This document shows positions 38,461 through 47,328 of a stretch of 64,000 nt of DNA, one piece after another. Positions within the stretch are counted from its first letter, which is position 1. Each line of letters opens with the position of its first letter. A model generated the notes under the pieces. The model was given only the letters and a program-made list of their open reading frames with translations, was not told the origin of the DNA and did not search any database. The stretch comes from Campylobacter sputorum subsp. sputorum (GTDB lineage Bacteria > Campylobacterota > Campylobacteria > Campylobacterales > Campylobacteraceae). The position numbers and the translations under genes were made by a program. Where the stretch lies: positions 310,001 through 374,000 of the forward strand of contig NZ_CP043427.1 of NCBI RefSeq assembly GCF_008245005.1, read 5' to 3'.

Positions 38461-38628
38461 TTATAAATTCATTATTGTTAGTAGTGCTGATGATTTATGC
38501 CCTATATAAAGATAAATCATAAACAACCAAGAAAAAGCAACTATGCCAAGTGCTATATTTTCCATCTTTGGTTTTACTATAATAACTATTAAAGCTATTA
38601 AAACTAAAAGTAGTTGTAAAAATTCCAT
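38461..38628 (-). CDS. dba: Dba, small membrane protein upstream of dsbI
   Basis: 55 residues. One or two hydrophobic helices (MEFLQLLLVLIALIVIIV, then IALGIVAFSWLFMIYLYIG). ATG 38628 is preceded by AAAGGAGCAATA. Size, hydrophobicity and position 9 bases before dsbI match C. jejuni Dba (disulfide-bond-associated). In that species translation of dba controls dsbI. Confidence 0.85.
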   Translation of the reverse strand: MEFLQLLLVLIALIVIIVKPKMENIALGIVAFSWLFMIYLYIGHKSSALLTIMNL

Positions 38629-38736
38629 TATTGCTCCTTTAAATTTTTTAAAATTGTCATATTAATATAATAAAACTTAAAGATAAATATTACTAGGAAA
38701 TTTTTTATTTTAAGTTTTATTTTATAAAATATCTAA

Positions 38737-38760
38737 ATCGTTATATATTATAATATATAA
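38737..38760. promoter_or_regulatory. ModE-box-like operator
   Basis: ATCGTTATATA, six bases, then TATATAA. The 20-bp core is a perfect palindrome (38741-38760), and the left half fits the E. coli ModE half-site (ATCGnTATATA-N6-TATATAnCGAT), with the outer right half diverging. It lies 41 bases before modE, near the probable -10, so it likely gives molybdate-dependent autorepression of the mod operon. dba-dsbI diverges on the other side. Confidence 0.65.
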
Positions 38761-38801
38761 TTAAGAAAAAAATTATTATAATTCCACCAAAAGGAAAAAA
38801 A

Positions 38802-39584
38802 ATGGAATTAGTTTCAAATTTTATTATTAAATCTGGAAGCAACGATTTTGTGCTACAAAAGCGCATAAATCTTTTAAAAGAAATAGATAAAACAGGATCT
38901 ATTTTGCAAGCTGCTAAAAATATACCAATGAGTTATAAAGCGGCTTGGGATACTATTGATTTGATGAATAACTTATCAGAAAAACCACTTATAGAGCGTA
39001 AATCTGGTGGAAAAAATGGTGGAGGAAGTTTTTTGAGTGAATATGGAAAAACACTCATAAAAACATATGAAAATATAGTAGATATACAAAAAAGATTTTT
39101 AGAACAAATTTCGAAAAATGTTGATTTTGATAGTGGAAATATAATAAATTTAGAAAGATTAACAATGCAAATAAGTGCTAGAAATGTTTTTAGCGGTAAA
39201 GTTGAAAGCATAAAAAATGGGAGCATAAACTCAGATGTGTTAGTTTGTTTAAATGGCGGAGCAAAGATTTCGTCAACTATAACAACTACTTCTGCTCAAA
39301 ATCTTGGGCTTGAGGTTAAAAAAGATGTCAAAGTTATAATAAAATCAAGTTCAGTTATGATAGCAAATAGCGAAGATATCGCAATAAGTGCTAGAAATAT
39401 CATAAAAGGCGAGATTGTAAATGTTGTAAAAGATGAAATAAGCTCAGAAACTCAGCTTGATATAGGTGGCGGACAAATTTTAACAGCTATTATCACGCAA
39501 AACTCGGCTCAAAAACTTGAACTAAAAGAGGGAAAAGTAGTTTATGGCGTGATAAAATCAAGTGAAGTTATGATAGGATTATAA
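38802..39584 (+). CDS. modE: ModE-type molybdate-responsive regulator
   Basis: 260 residues. The N-terminal winged helix (about 20-120) has the ModE/LysR-like AAKNIPMSYKAAWDTIDLMNN segment and GGKNGGGS wing. Two C-terminal Mop/TOBE repeats (about 124-190 and 196-260, each with SARN and SSEVMI- or SSVMIA-like ends) bind molybdate or tungstate. First gene of the mod operon behind a ModE-like palindrome, so it probably represses itself when molybdate is plentiful. Confidence 0.93.
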   Translation: MELVSNFIIKSGSNDFVLQKRINLLKEIDKTGSILQAAKNIPMSYKAAWDTIDLMNNLSEKPLIERKSGGKNGGGSFLSEYGKTLIKTYENIVDIQKRFLEQISKNVDFDSGNIINLERLTMQISARNVFSGKVESIKNGSINSDVLVCLNGGAKISSTITTTSAQNLGLEVKKDVKVIIKSSSVMIANSEDIAISARNIIKGEIVNVVKDEISSETQLDIGGGQILTAIITQNSAQKLELKEGKVVYGVIKSSEVMIGL

Positions 39585-39593
39585 GGAGAATTT

Positions 39594-40328
39594 ATGAAAA
39601 AGTTAATATTGTTAGTATTGAGTGCTTGTGTGCTTTTTGGTGCTGAGATTCGTGTGGCTGCTGCTGCAAATATAGGCTATGTTTTTGAAGAACTTAAAAA
39701 AGAATTTCTAAAAACTAGACCAAATGATAAAGTTGAGGTTACGCTTGGAAGTAGTGGAAAACTTAATGCACAAATTAAAGCAGGAGCGGATTATGCGATT
39801 TTTATGGCAGCAAATATGGATTTTGCTGATGACTTATATAAAAATGGATTTAGTAAAAACGCCCCTGAAATTTATACTCGTGGCGTTTTGATGATGTTTA
39901 GTAAAGAAAAAAGAGATTTAAATAAAGGCTTAGAAATTTTAAAAGATAATGGCATTGAGAAAATTTCAGTTGCAAACACAAAAACCGCCCCTTATGGCAT
40001 AGCTTCAAAACAGGCTTTTGAAAAAGCTGGAATTTATGCTGATATTGAGAAAAAATTAGTTTATGCAGGAAATATATCAGGTGTTATGCCTCATGTAATA
40101 AGCGGTGCAGCAGATATCGGATTTATACCAAAATCAGCCTTAATTGGCAAAGATGAGTATAAAAAAGGTGAAAATTTTGTAGAAGTTGATAGAGCGTTAT
40201 ATACCCCGCTTGATCAAGGAATGATTTTGCTAAAAAATTATGAAAATAATGCATTAGCAAAAGACTTTTATGCATTTTTGAAAAGCCAAAAAGCAAAAGA
40301 AATTTTTGCAACTTATGGTTACGAATAG
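39594..40328 (+). CDS. modA: Molybdate-binding periplasmic protein ModA
   Basis: 244 residues with a signal peptide (MKKLILLVLSACVLFGA). Binding-site segments of ModA are present: AAAANIGYVFEEL, LGSSGKLNAQIKAGAD, NTKTAPYGIASKQ, GNISGVMPHVISGAADIGFI. It delivers molybdate or tungstate to ModBC. It starts 9 bases after modE and is directly followed by the Mop gene. Confidence 0.94.
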   Translation: MKKLILLVLSACVLFGAEIRVAAAANIGYVFEELKKEFLKTRPNDKVEVTLGSSGKLNAQIKAGADYAIFMAANMDFADDLYKNGFSKNAPEIYTRGVLMMFSKEKRDLNKGLEILKDNGIEKISVANTKTAPYGIASKQAFEKAGIYADIEKKLVYAGNISGVMPHVISGAADIGFIPKSALIGKDEYKKGENFVEVDRALYTPLDQGMILLKNYENNALAKDFYAFLKSQKAKEIFATYGYE

Positions 40329-40697
40329 ATGAACGAGCTAGACGCCAAGATAGTAGAGTGTCAAAATAGTGATTCTTTGCATAGATTTATTTTAGAAACT
40401 ATTGTTGGAAAAATCGCTTTTGTAACATTAGAAGTAAAGGATTTAGATATTTCTAAAATTGGTTTTAAAGAAAGCGTAGTTGGCATTGCAAAAAGTGGTG
40501 AGTTTAGTTTTTCAAATCAGATAAAAATAGAAATTTCAGCTATAAAAAAAGGTGAAATTTTAAGCCTTGTAAGTGGAGTTAAAAACGGATTTACAATTAA
40601 TAGTATGATTACTACTTCATCTTTAACAAGGCTTGGCTTAGAGGTTGGGCAAGAAGCTATTTTTTTAATAAAAGCAACCGATATTTTTATAATTTAA
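40329..40697 (+). CDS. Stand-alone Mop/TOBE-domain protein
   Basis: 122 residues, apparently two TOBE folds without a DNA-binding or ABC part. The second copy has the recognisable NSMITTSSLTRLGLEVGQEA and KATDIFII signature; the first (about 15-60) is divergent. The ATG follows the modA TAG directly. Such proteins (molbindins) store or buffer molybdate. Its place between modA and modB suggests a role in molybdate homeostasis; binding is inferred. Confidence 0.8.
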   Translation: MNELDAKIVECQNSDSLHRFILETIVGKIAFVTLEVKDLDISKIGFKESVVGIAKSGEFSFSNQIKIEISAIKKGEILSLVSGVKNGFTINSMITTSSLTRLGLEVGQEAIFLIKATDIFII

Positions 40698-40715
40698 GCA
40701 AATAGTAGGTGAGAG

Positions 40716-41381
40716 ATGGTGGATTTTACTCCGTTTTTTGTTTCTTTTAAATTAGCTTTTATCACTACTATTGTGCTATTTTTTGTTATGCTTCCACTGG
40801 CTTGGAAATTAAGCCAAAGTGAGAGTAAATTTAAGCCTTTTATCGAGAGTATTTGTGCTTTGCCGCTTGTATTACCGCCGACAGTTATAGGATTTTATCT
40901 CCTTTTTGCATTTTCAAAAACCTCATATATCGGAGGGTTTTTGGATAAGTATTTGGGGCTTGAACTTGTTTTTAGCTTTGAAGGACTTATTCTTGCAAGT
41001 TGTTTGTATTCACTTCCATTTATGTTTCAGCCATTACTTAGTGGATTTGAAAGCTTAAATAAAAACATTATAGAGGCTTCGTATTTATGTGGAAAAAGTA
41101 AAACAACTACGCTTTTTAAAGTTGCTTTGCCAAATATCAAACCATCGCTTTTAACGGCACTTGTCGTAACTTTTGCACATACTGTCGGGGAATTTGGGAT
41201 CGTTTTGATGGTTGGAGGCAGTATAGAAGGAGAGACAAAAGTAGCAAGCATTGCGATTTATGAATTTGCCGAGATTATGGATTTCAAATCAGCTCATATT
41301 TATAGCTTTTTGATGCTAGTTATTAGCTTTTTAGTGCTTTTTAGCGTGTATTTATTTAATCAAAAAAATGCTAAGTTTTGA
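40716..41381 (+). CDS. modB: Molybdate ABC transporter permease ModB
   Basis: 221 residues with about five membrane helices and the EAA loop (EASYLCGKSKTTTLFKVALPNIKP). The C-terminal half has HTVGEFGIVLMVGG, typical of ModB. Its end overlaps modC by 14 bases. Confidence 0.94.
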   Translation: MVDFTPFFVSFKLAFITTIVLFFVMLPLAWKLSQSESKFKPFIESICALPLVLPPTVIGFYLLFAFSKTSYIGGFLDKYLGLELVFSFEGLILASCLYSLPFMFQPLLSGFESLNKNIIEASYLCGKSKTTTLFKVALPNIKPSLLTALVVTFAHTVGEFGIVLMVGGSIEGETKVASIAIYEFAEIMDFKSAHIYSFLMLVISFLVLFSVYLFNQKNAKF

Positions 41382-42216
41382 TTTAAAAAAGCCCCTTTTG
41401 GGTGCGAATGGAAAAATGACATTAGAGATAAAAGGCTCTTTGAATTCAGGCGACTTTTTAGCATTAAGTGGTGAAAGCGGAAGCGGTAAAACCACTTTTT
41501 TAAGATCTCTTGCTGGTCTTGAAAAAAGTAGCGGAGTTATAAAAGTTGAAGATGAAATTTGGCAAAATGAGAAAATTTTTTTAGCACCACAAAAAAGAAA
41601 AATCGGCTTTGTTTTCCAAGATTATGCTTTGTTTGAAAATTTAAGTGTTGAAAAAAATCTACTTTTTGCAAACAATGATAAAATTTTATGCGAAAAACTT
41701 CTTTGTATACTTCATCTTTCAAAACTAAAAGATAGGTATCCAGCTACATTAAGTGGCGGGCAAAAACAACGAGTTGCTCTTGGAAGAGCGATGATGAGAA
41801 GACCTAAAATTTTGCTTTTAGATGAGCCATTATCAGCACTTGATCCAAATTTACGCTCAAATTTGCAAGATGAAATCGCTAAAATTCACTCAACTTTTGA
41901 GATGATAACCATTTTAGTTAGTCACGATCCAGATGAAATTTATAAGTTGGCAAATTTACTTTTTGTCATAAAAAATGGAGTGATTGAGAAGCGTGGAAAT
42001 CCAAAAGAAATTTTGCTAAAAACAAGTGGAAGTCAGAAATTTGCTTTTAAGGGAAGGGTGCTAAATATAGAAAAAATTGACACAATTTTTGTAGTTACAC
42101 TATCTGTCGGACAGCAAATTACGCAAGTTGCATTAGCTTTCATAAAAGATATAAAAATTGGCGATAATGTAATGATTAGCACAAAGGCATTTAATTTAAA
42201 TTTAGTTAAAATTTGA
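41368..42216 (+). CDS. modC: Molybdate ABC transporter ATPase ModC
   Basis: 282 residues. Walker A GESGSGKTT (35-43), signature LSGGQKQRVALGRA, Walker B ILLLDEPLSALDP, and His switch VSHDPDEI. A short C-terminal TOBE-like piece (about 225-282) remains, so it is shorter than the 350-residue E. coli ModC. It overlaps modB, which fixes the operon. Confidence 0.94.
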   Translation: MLSFDLKKPLLGANGKMTLEIKGSLNSGDFLALSGESGSGKTTFLRSLAGLEKSSGVIKVEDEIWQNEKIFLAPQKRKIGFVFQDYALFENLSVEKNLLFANNDKILCEKLLCILHLSKLKDRYPATLSGGQKQRVALGRAMMRRPKILLLDEPLSALDPNLRSNLQDEIAKIHSTFEMITILVSHDPDEIYKLANLLFVIKNGVIEKRGNPKEILLKTSGSQKFAFKGRVLNIEKIDTIFVVTLSVGQQITQVALAFIKDIKIGDNVMISTKAFNLNLVKI

Positions 42217-42233
42217 GAAATTTAGGAGATAAA

Positions 42234-42311
42234 ATGAAAAAAATTTTATTATTTTTGACACTTGGAGTTTTTTTGTGTGCTGGGGATTTGAAAATTGCAG
42301 CAGGATTTTAA
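42234..42311 (+). pseudogene. Stub of a second periplasmic binding-protein gene
   Basis: ATG 42234, with TTTAGGAGATAAA before it, encodes a signal peptide and the first mature residues (GDLKIAAGF), then TAA at 42309-42311. The N-terminus looks like a ModA/TupA-class binding protein (LKIAAG). What follows is unrelated DNA and the end of the convergent epimerase gene. A deletion of the rest of a downstream binding-protein gene is the simplest reading. Confidence 0.5.
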
Positions 42312-42322
42312 AAGTTTTTAAT

Positions 42323-43162
42323 TTATTTGTAAATGTTATCTAGACATTCTTTTAAAGTAGGGTATTTAAATACAAAATTCTCATTTAGTAATTTGTTAGG
42401 ATAAATTTCAAGTGAGTCTGTCATAACAACACTGCCTTCGCCAAATTTTAGTTTTAATATAAATGTTGGTATGGATAAAAACATAGGCTTGTTAAAAGTA
42501 TCTGCTAGGATCATGCTAAAGTTTTTATTGCTTATGGGGTTTGGCGAAGTAAGATTATAAATCCCGTTTGTATGGCCACTAAGTGCAAATTTAATCGCAG
42601 AAACTACATCTTCAAGACTAACCCAGCTCATCATATTTTTACCATCTCCTATACTTCCACCAAGCCCTAGTTTAAAAGGCGTTTCCATCTGATTTAATGC
42701 ACCGCCATTTTTACCAAGAACAACACCAAATCTAAATATAGTTGTTTTTATATTATATTTCGTAGCTTTTAGAGCCTCTTCTTCCCAAGTCTTAGCAAGA
42801 GCGCCTAAAAAATTATCATTATAAATGGCATTTTCTTCGCCACCGCTGTAGCCATTTTTATATATCCCAATAGCAGAAGTTGATATGAATATCTGCGGTT
42901 TTGTAGTTTTCATAGCTTCAATTAAAGCTTTTGTAGTTTCTATCCTGCTATTTAAAAGCTCTTTTTTATACTCTTTTGTCCATTTTTTAGATATAGGCGC
43001 ACCTGCTAAATTTATTATGGCATTGCAATTTTTTATAATTTCTGAAAGTCTATTTTGATTAAAATCATCTCTTGTTATTAGAACTATATTGTGTTCTTTT
43101 TGAAGTTCTTTGTATAACGCGGTTCCTACAAAACCAGTTCCACCACTAATTGCTATTTTCAT
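42323..43162 (-). CDS. TIGR01777-family epimerase (SDR39U1-like)
   Basis: 279 residues. N-terminal NAD(P)-binding GGTGFVGTALYKEL, then NLAGAPISKKW, STSAIGIYKNG, TIFRFGVVLG, and SWVSLEDVVSAI. These match the TIGR01777/YfcH group of atypical short-chain dehydrogenases. The substrate is unknown. The stop is 12 bases from the convergent binding-protein stub. Confidence 0.9.
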   Translation of the reverse strand: MKIAISGGTGFVGTALYKELQKEHNIVLITRDDFNQNRLSEIIKNCNAIINLAGAPISKKWTKEYKKELLNSRIETTKALIEAMKTTKPQIFISTSAIGIYKNGYSGGEENAIYNDNFLGALAKTWEEEALKATKYNIKTTIFRFGVVLGKNGGALNQMETPFKLGLGGSIGDGKNMMSWVSLEDVVSAIKFALSGHTNGIYNLTSPNPISNKNFSMILADTFNKPMFLSIPTFILKLKFGEGSVVMTDSLEIYPNKLLNENFVFKYPTLKECLDNIYK

Positions 43163-43247
43163 TATTTTTCCTTTATAGAAATTATATGCAAGTTTTGATA
43201 ATGATTATATGAAGTGAATAATTTTATAATTTGTAATAAATTTGAAG

Positions 43248-43338
43248 TGGCGGACAGAGAGAGATTTGAACTCTCGAGCCCCGATTAAGAGCTGCACCCT
43301 TAGCAGGGGTGTGGTTTCAGCCGCTCACCCATCTGTCC
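43248..43338 (-). tRNA. tRNA-Ser (GCU)
   Basis: 91 nt on the minus strand. The acceptor stem GGACAGA pairs with TCTGTCC, discriminator G, then an encoded CCA. The anticodon stem CACCC/GGGTG encloses the loop CTGCTAA, giving anticodon GCT, which reads AGC/AGU. A long variable arm (about 16-18 nt) and a TTCAAAT T-loop are present, as expected for a serine tRNA. A stand-alone gene between the epimerase and infC. Confidence 0.95.
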
Positions 43339-43420
43339 AATTCAAAATTTAAATGAAATTTAATTATACATATAAAAAGCTAATAAAATGCTTAATTTGT
43401 AATGTAGCTAATAAATTTTT

Positions 43421-43456
43421 ACACACAAACTGGATAAATTTATCCAGTTTGTGTGT
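43421..43456. terminator. 36-bp perfect palindrome after infC
   Basis: Two 18-bp arms meet without spacer (ACACACAAACTGGATAAA and its complement). It lies 4 bases beyond the infC stop. On the infC strand it is followed by A5T3, not a T-run, so it may be a rho-independent-like stop or a 3' stabilising hairpin. Confidence 0.55.
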
Positions 43457-43460
43457 ATGT

Positions 43461-43979
43461 TTATCCTTTTTTAGGAAATACAAGCATATTTACATATCTT
43501 CCTTCAAAGATTGGAGCTTTATCTCTTTGTGCAATATTTTCAACCATTGCCCAAACTTTCTCTAAAAGTTCAGCTCCTGCTTCAGGTGTTGCCATTTCTC
43601 TACCTTTTAGAAAAACCCTAAATCTTACATGTTTGCCTTCTTCAAGAAATTCTATAGCATGCTTAACTTTATAATTTATATCATTTTGGGCTATTTTTAA
43701 AGAAAGCTTTATCTCTTTTATATCTATAACTTTCTGTTTTTTCTTAGCTTCTTTTTTCTTTTTTTCTTGTTGGTATCTAAATTTACTATAGTCCATTACT
43801 TTGCAAACTGGCGGTTTTGCATCAGGAGCTATTAAAACTAAATCAAGCCCCATTCTATAAGCTATATTTAATGCTTCATCTGATGATATCACACCATAAA
43901 CAGTGCCATCATCCCCAATACATCTTACCTCCCTTGCTTCTATCTCTTCGTTGAGCAAAACTTCTTTTTCTTTACTCAA
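43461..43979 (-). CDS. infC: Translation initiation factor IF-3
   Basis: 172 residues. Prevents premature subunit joining and checks the start codon. Near-identical start to C. jejuni IF-3 ([12 protein letters not shown]), linker helix [19 protein letters not shown] and the C-terminal [11 protein letters not shown]. The start is TTG 43979, overlapping the thrS TGA; non-AUG infC starts are common (AUU in E. coli) and allow autoregulation. Confidence 0.96.
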   Translation of the reverse strand: MSKEKEVLLNEEIEAREVRCIGDDGTVYGVISSDEALNIAYRMGLDLVLIAPDAKPPVCKVMDYSKFRYQQEKKKKEAKKKQKVIDIKEIKLSLKIAQNDINYKVKHAIEFLEEGKHVRFRVFLKGREMATPEAGAELLEKVWAMVENIAQRDKAPIFEGRYVNMLVFPKKG

Positions 43980-45793
43980 AAATGCACCTCATCAAGTTTC
44001 TCCTTTGTTAATTTTAAAAACTCATCTAAACTTATATTAGATTGAGTTCTAGCTCTTCTATCTCTAAGAGCAACTGTTTTGTTTTCTACTTCGTTATCTC
44101 CAATGACTAAAATCATAGGAACTCTAGCTTTTTCTGCTGTTCTTATGCGTTTGTTTAAGCTTTCGTTTTTATTGTAAATTTCACTATCTATATCGGTATT
44201 TTGAAGTTTATTTTGAATTTCTTTAGCATAATTTTCGTGATTTTCACTTATCGGTATTATAACAACTTGTTGTGGTGCCATAAAAAATGGAAGTTCTCCA
44301 GCACAATGTTCTATCAAAATACCTATAAATCTCTCAAAACTACCAAGTATGGCTCTATGAATCATAACAGGTTGCTGTTTTTCATTATTTTGATCTATAT
44401 ATGCAAGCTCAAATCTTTGTGGTAAGTTAAAATCAACTTGCACGGTTCCACACTGCCATTTTCTTTTTAATGCGTCTGTTATTTTTATATCTATTTTTGG
44501 TCCATAAAACGCACCGCCACCCTCATCAATTCCGTATTTAAAGTTGTGTTCATCTAGTGCATCTTTTAAAGCCTTGGTTGCGATTTCCCAAACTTTATCA
44601 TCACCTATAGCTTTTGTAGGTTTAGTTGATATTTCCATTTCGTATTCAAAACCAAAAATTTTCATTATATTATCAACAAAACTTAAAATTTCAAGCACAT
44701 TTTCTTTGATTTGTGATGGCATACAAAATATATGAGCATCATCTTGAGTAAATTCTCTAACTCTAAAAAGCCCATGCATAACGCCACTTTTTTCATGTCT
44801 ATGAACTACGCCGTATTCAAAAAATTTAAGTGGCAAATCACGATAACTTCTTATTTCGTTTTGATAAACTTTTATATGACCAACGCAATTCATAGGTTTT
44901 ATGCCGTATTCTTGCTCTTCTATGTTTGTAAAATACATATTTTCTTTGTAATTTGTGTAATGACCAGAAATTTTCCAAGCGTCAGCTTTTAGTATTTCAG
45001 GACCCCTAACCGGTTCATAACCTCTGTTTCTATGTGCACTAAAAAGTTGTTTTTCAAGCTTGCTTCGCATTCTTGCACCATTTGGTAGCCATATAGGCAG
45101 ACCTGCTCCGATTTGTTCATCAAATGTAAAGAGTTTCATTTCTACACCAAGTTTTCTATGATCTCTTTTTTTAGCTTCTTCAAGCATTTTTATGTGCTCG
45201 TTTAGGCTATTTCTATCAGCAAAAGCTACACCATAAATTCTTGTAAGCATTTCTTTATTTTCATCGCCACCAAGATAAGCGCCAGCTACTCTTGTTAGTT
45301 TAAAAAATCTTAAATATTTTGTATTTGGCACATGTGGACCACGACATATATCTTCAAAACTTCCTTGCGAATATATGCTAACTTCGCCATCTGGAATGCG
45401 TTTAAGCACTTCCATTTTTAGATCATCGTTTTTAAATTTTTGAGTTACTTCTTTTTTAGTAGAGCATATTTTAATAATATCAATTTTAGCTTCAGCTAAC
45501 TCTTTCATCTTTTTTTCAATGTCAGCTAAATCACTTTCTCCAAGTTTTTCACCATTTTCTTTTGTTACTCTAAAATCATAATAAAATCCATCTTCTATAG
45601 CAGGACCTACAAAAAACTTAGCATCTTTATATAGTTTTGTTATAGCCTCAGCCATCAAATGTGCACATGAGTGTCTTATGACTTCTAGAGCCTGTTTTGA
45701 ATTATCAAAATATATAGGTTCGCCACCATTTCCGCTGTAACTTTGTGTATCTATAATAACATCATTAACTTTATATGCGATTATATCGCTCAT
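43976..45793 (-). CDS. thrS: Threonyl-tRNA synthetase
   Basis: 605 residues. N2 editing domain ([12 protein letters not shown] with HxxxH; later SxxCxGPH as [11 protein letters not shown]), class II catalytic core (NCVGHI zinc Cys, [13 protein letters not shown]) and anticodon-binding domain after about 505. Compared with the 642-residue E. coli enzyme the N-terminal TGS domain is essentially missing, also true of Campylobacter ThrS as I recall. It overlaps infC by 4 bases. Confidence 0.96.
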   Translation of the reverse strand: MSDIIAYKVNDVIIDTQSYSGNGGEPIYFDNSKQALEVIRHSCAHLMAEAITKLYKDAKFFVGPAIEDGFYYDFRVTKENGEKLGESDLADIEKKMKELAEAKIDIIKICSTKKEVTQKFKNDDLKMEVLKRIPDGEVSIYSQGSFEDICRGPHVPNTKYLRFFKLTRVAGAYLGGDENKEMLTRIYGVAFADRNSLNEHIKMLEEAKKRDHRKLGVEMKLFTFDEQIGAGLPIWLPNGARMRSKLEKQLFSAHRNRGYEPVRGPEILKADAWKISGHYTNYKENMYFTNIEEQEYGIKPMNCVGHIKVYQNEIRSYRDLPLKFFEYGVVHRHEKSGVMHGLFRVREFTQDDAHIFCMPSQIKENVLEILSFVDNIMKIFGFEYEMEISTKPTKAIGDDKVWEIATKALKDALDEHNFKYGIDEGGGAFYGPKIDIKITDALKRKWQCGTVQVDFNLPQRFELAYIDQNNEKQQPVMIHRAILGSFERFIGILIEHCAGELPFFMAPQQVVIIPISENHENYAKEIQNKLQNTDIDSEIYNKNESLNKRIRTAEKARVPMILVIGDNEVENKTVALRDRRARTQSNISLDEFLKLTKEKLDEVHF

Positions 45794-45941
45794 CTTTTTC
45801 CTTTTTTACCAAATTGTCTTTTTTACATTAAAAGAACCAAACTTAATTTTATCTAAATGTAAATTAACTTTAGCTTTAAGTTAAATTGTATTAAACAAAA
45901 TAGTGTAAAATCCAAATTTAAACTAAAAACAAAGGAAATGT

Positions 45942-46658
45942 ATGTTAGAACTTTTTACCTCTCCTGAAGCTTGGATAAGTTTTTTAACTCTTACCTCACT
46001 TGAGATTGTCTTAGGAATCGATAATATAATATTCATAGCTATTTTGTGTGATAAATTGCCTATTTCTCAGCGTGGTAAAGCTAGAATTTTAGGGCTTGGA
46101 CTTGCTATGATTAGTAGAATTTTATTGCTTTTTAGCTTGTTTTGGATTATGAAACTTACTACTCCGCTTTTTAGTGTTTTTAATATAGAAATTTCTGGAC
46201 GAGATATTATTTTGATATTGGGTGGTTTGTTTTTGCTTTTTAAATCCACAACCGAAATTCACTCAAGTGTTATGGGAGAAGAGCATACACAAAATAAAGA
46301 TATTGCCAAAGCAACTTTTGGAACGGTTTTAATTCAAATTGCTATTCTTGATATAGTTTTTTCACTAGATAGTGTTATAACAGCTGTTGGTATGGCTGAT
46401 CATATTGAGATTATGATAGCAGCAGTTGTAGTTGCTGTTGGTGTTATGATGATTGCAAGCGGTGCAATAAGTAGATTTGTTTCAAATAATCCAACTATAA
46501 AAATCTTAGCACTTTCTTTTTTGATACTTGTTGGAGTTTCTTTGATAGCAGATGGTCTTGGTTTTCATATACCAAAAGGTTATATCTATTTTTCTATGGC
46601 ATTTTCACTGGCTGTAGAGATGATAAATATAGCTATGAGAAAGAAAAATAAGAGTTAA
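45942..46658 (+). CDS. TerC-family membrane protein
   Basis: 238 residues with seven hydrophobic helices. Family motifs include EIVLGIDNIIFIAI (acidic residues in the membrane) and a second AILDIVFSLDSVITAVGM. TerC proteins are linked to tellurite resistance and, more recently, to manganese export coupled to secretion. The gene is single, with its own promoter region between it and thrS. Confidence 0.9.
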   Translation: MLELFTSPEAWISFLTLTSLEIVLGIDNIIFIAILCDKLPISQRGKARILGLGLAMISRILLLFSLFWIMKLTTPLFSVFNIEISGRDIILILGGLFLLFKSTTEIHSSVMGEEHTQNKDIAKATFGTVLIQIAILDIVFSLDSVITAVGMADHIEIMIAAVVVAVGVMMIASGAISRFVSNNPTIKILALSFLILVGVSLIADGLGFHIPKGYIYFSMAFSLAVEMINIAMRKKNKS

Positions 46659-46667
46659 ATTTTGATT

Positions 46668-46692
46668 ATAGATGAAATTAAATTTCATCTAT
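46668..46692. terminator. Bidirectional terminator hairpin
   Basis: ATAGATGAAATT and AATTTCATCTAT (12-bp arms, 1-base centre) lie between the convergent ends of terC (46658) and trkA, overlapping the trkA stop at 46678. Confidence 0.65.
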
Positions 46693-47328
46693 AAATTTTG
46701 CAAATTCTTGTATCCCGCCAAATAAAATTACATTATCTCCTACAAAAACATCTAAATTTTCATCAGGAAAAATTTCCCACTCTTTACCTTCTTTTTTGTA
46801 TGCAAGTGTTTTCATATTTTTTGCTATTGATTTTATTGTTTGTGCATTTTGTTTTTGTGTTATTGCAATTTTTACAACTCTAAGTGTGTTCGCAGATAAA
46901 TCAAATATTTCAAATTCTGGGTGTATTAAAAACTCTTTTACAAGCCTTTTGGCACTTTCTTTTTCTGGATATATTACTTTTGTCGCACCAAGCTTTGATA
47001 AAATTTGACCATGTATGGGCGTGCTTGCTTTTGCTATTATATTTTTTACGCCTATATCTTTTAATGCCATTAGTGTTAGTATGCTGTTTTCTATATTTGC
47101 ACCAATGCTTACTATAACCATATTTATACTAGAAAAACCAGCTTCTTTTAAAGCAGTTATATTTGTAGAATCAAGTATATAAGTATGGCTTGCTAAATCT
47201 TGTAATTTTTTTAAAACTTCTTCATCTTTATCGGCTATAACAACTGATTTTCCTTGCAATAAAAGTTCATTTGCAACAACAGAACCAAATTTCCCAAGTC
47301 CTATCACACCATAAGACAAATTTTTCAT
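46678..47328 (-). CDS. K+ uptake regulatory subunit TrkA/KtrA
   Basis: 216 residues. One RCK_N Rossmann domain (GVIGLGKFGSVVANEL; acidic end of strand 2 at ADKDEE) and a TrkA_C domain (about 135-216). It gates the partner channel by binding NAD(H)/ATP/ADP. A single module makes it KtrA/TrkA-like rather than the duplicated E. coli TrkA. It overlaps trkH by 4 bases. Confidence 0.92.
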   Translation of the reverse strand: MKNLSYGVIGLGKFGSVVANELLLQGKSVVIADKDEEVLKKLQDLASHTYILDSTNITALKEAGFSSINMVIVSIGANIENSILTLMALKDIGVKNIIAKASTPIHGQILSKLGATKVIYPEKESAKRLVKEFLIHPEFEIFDLSANTLRVVKIAITQKQNAQTIKSIAKNMKTLAYKKEGKEWEIFPDENLDVFVGDNVILFGGIQEFAKFIDEI

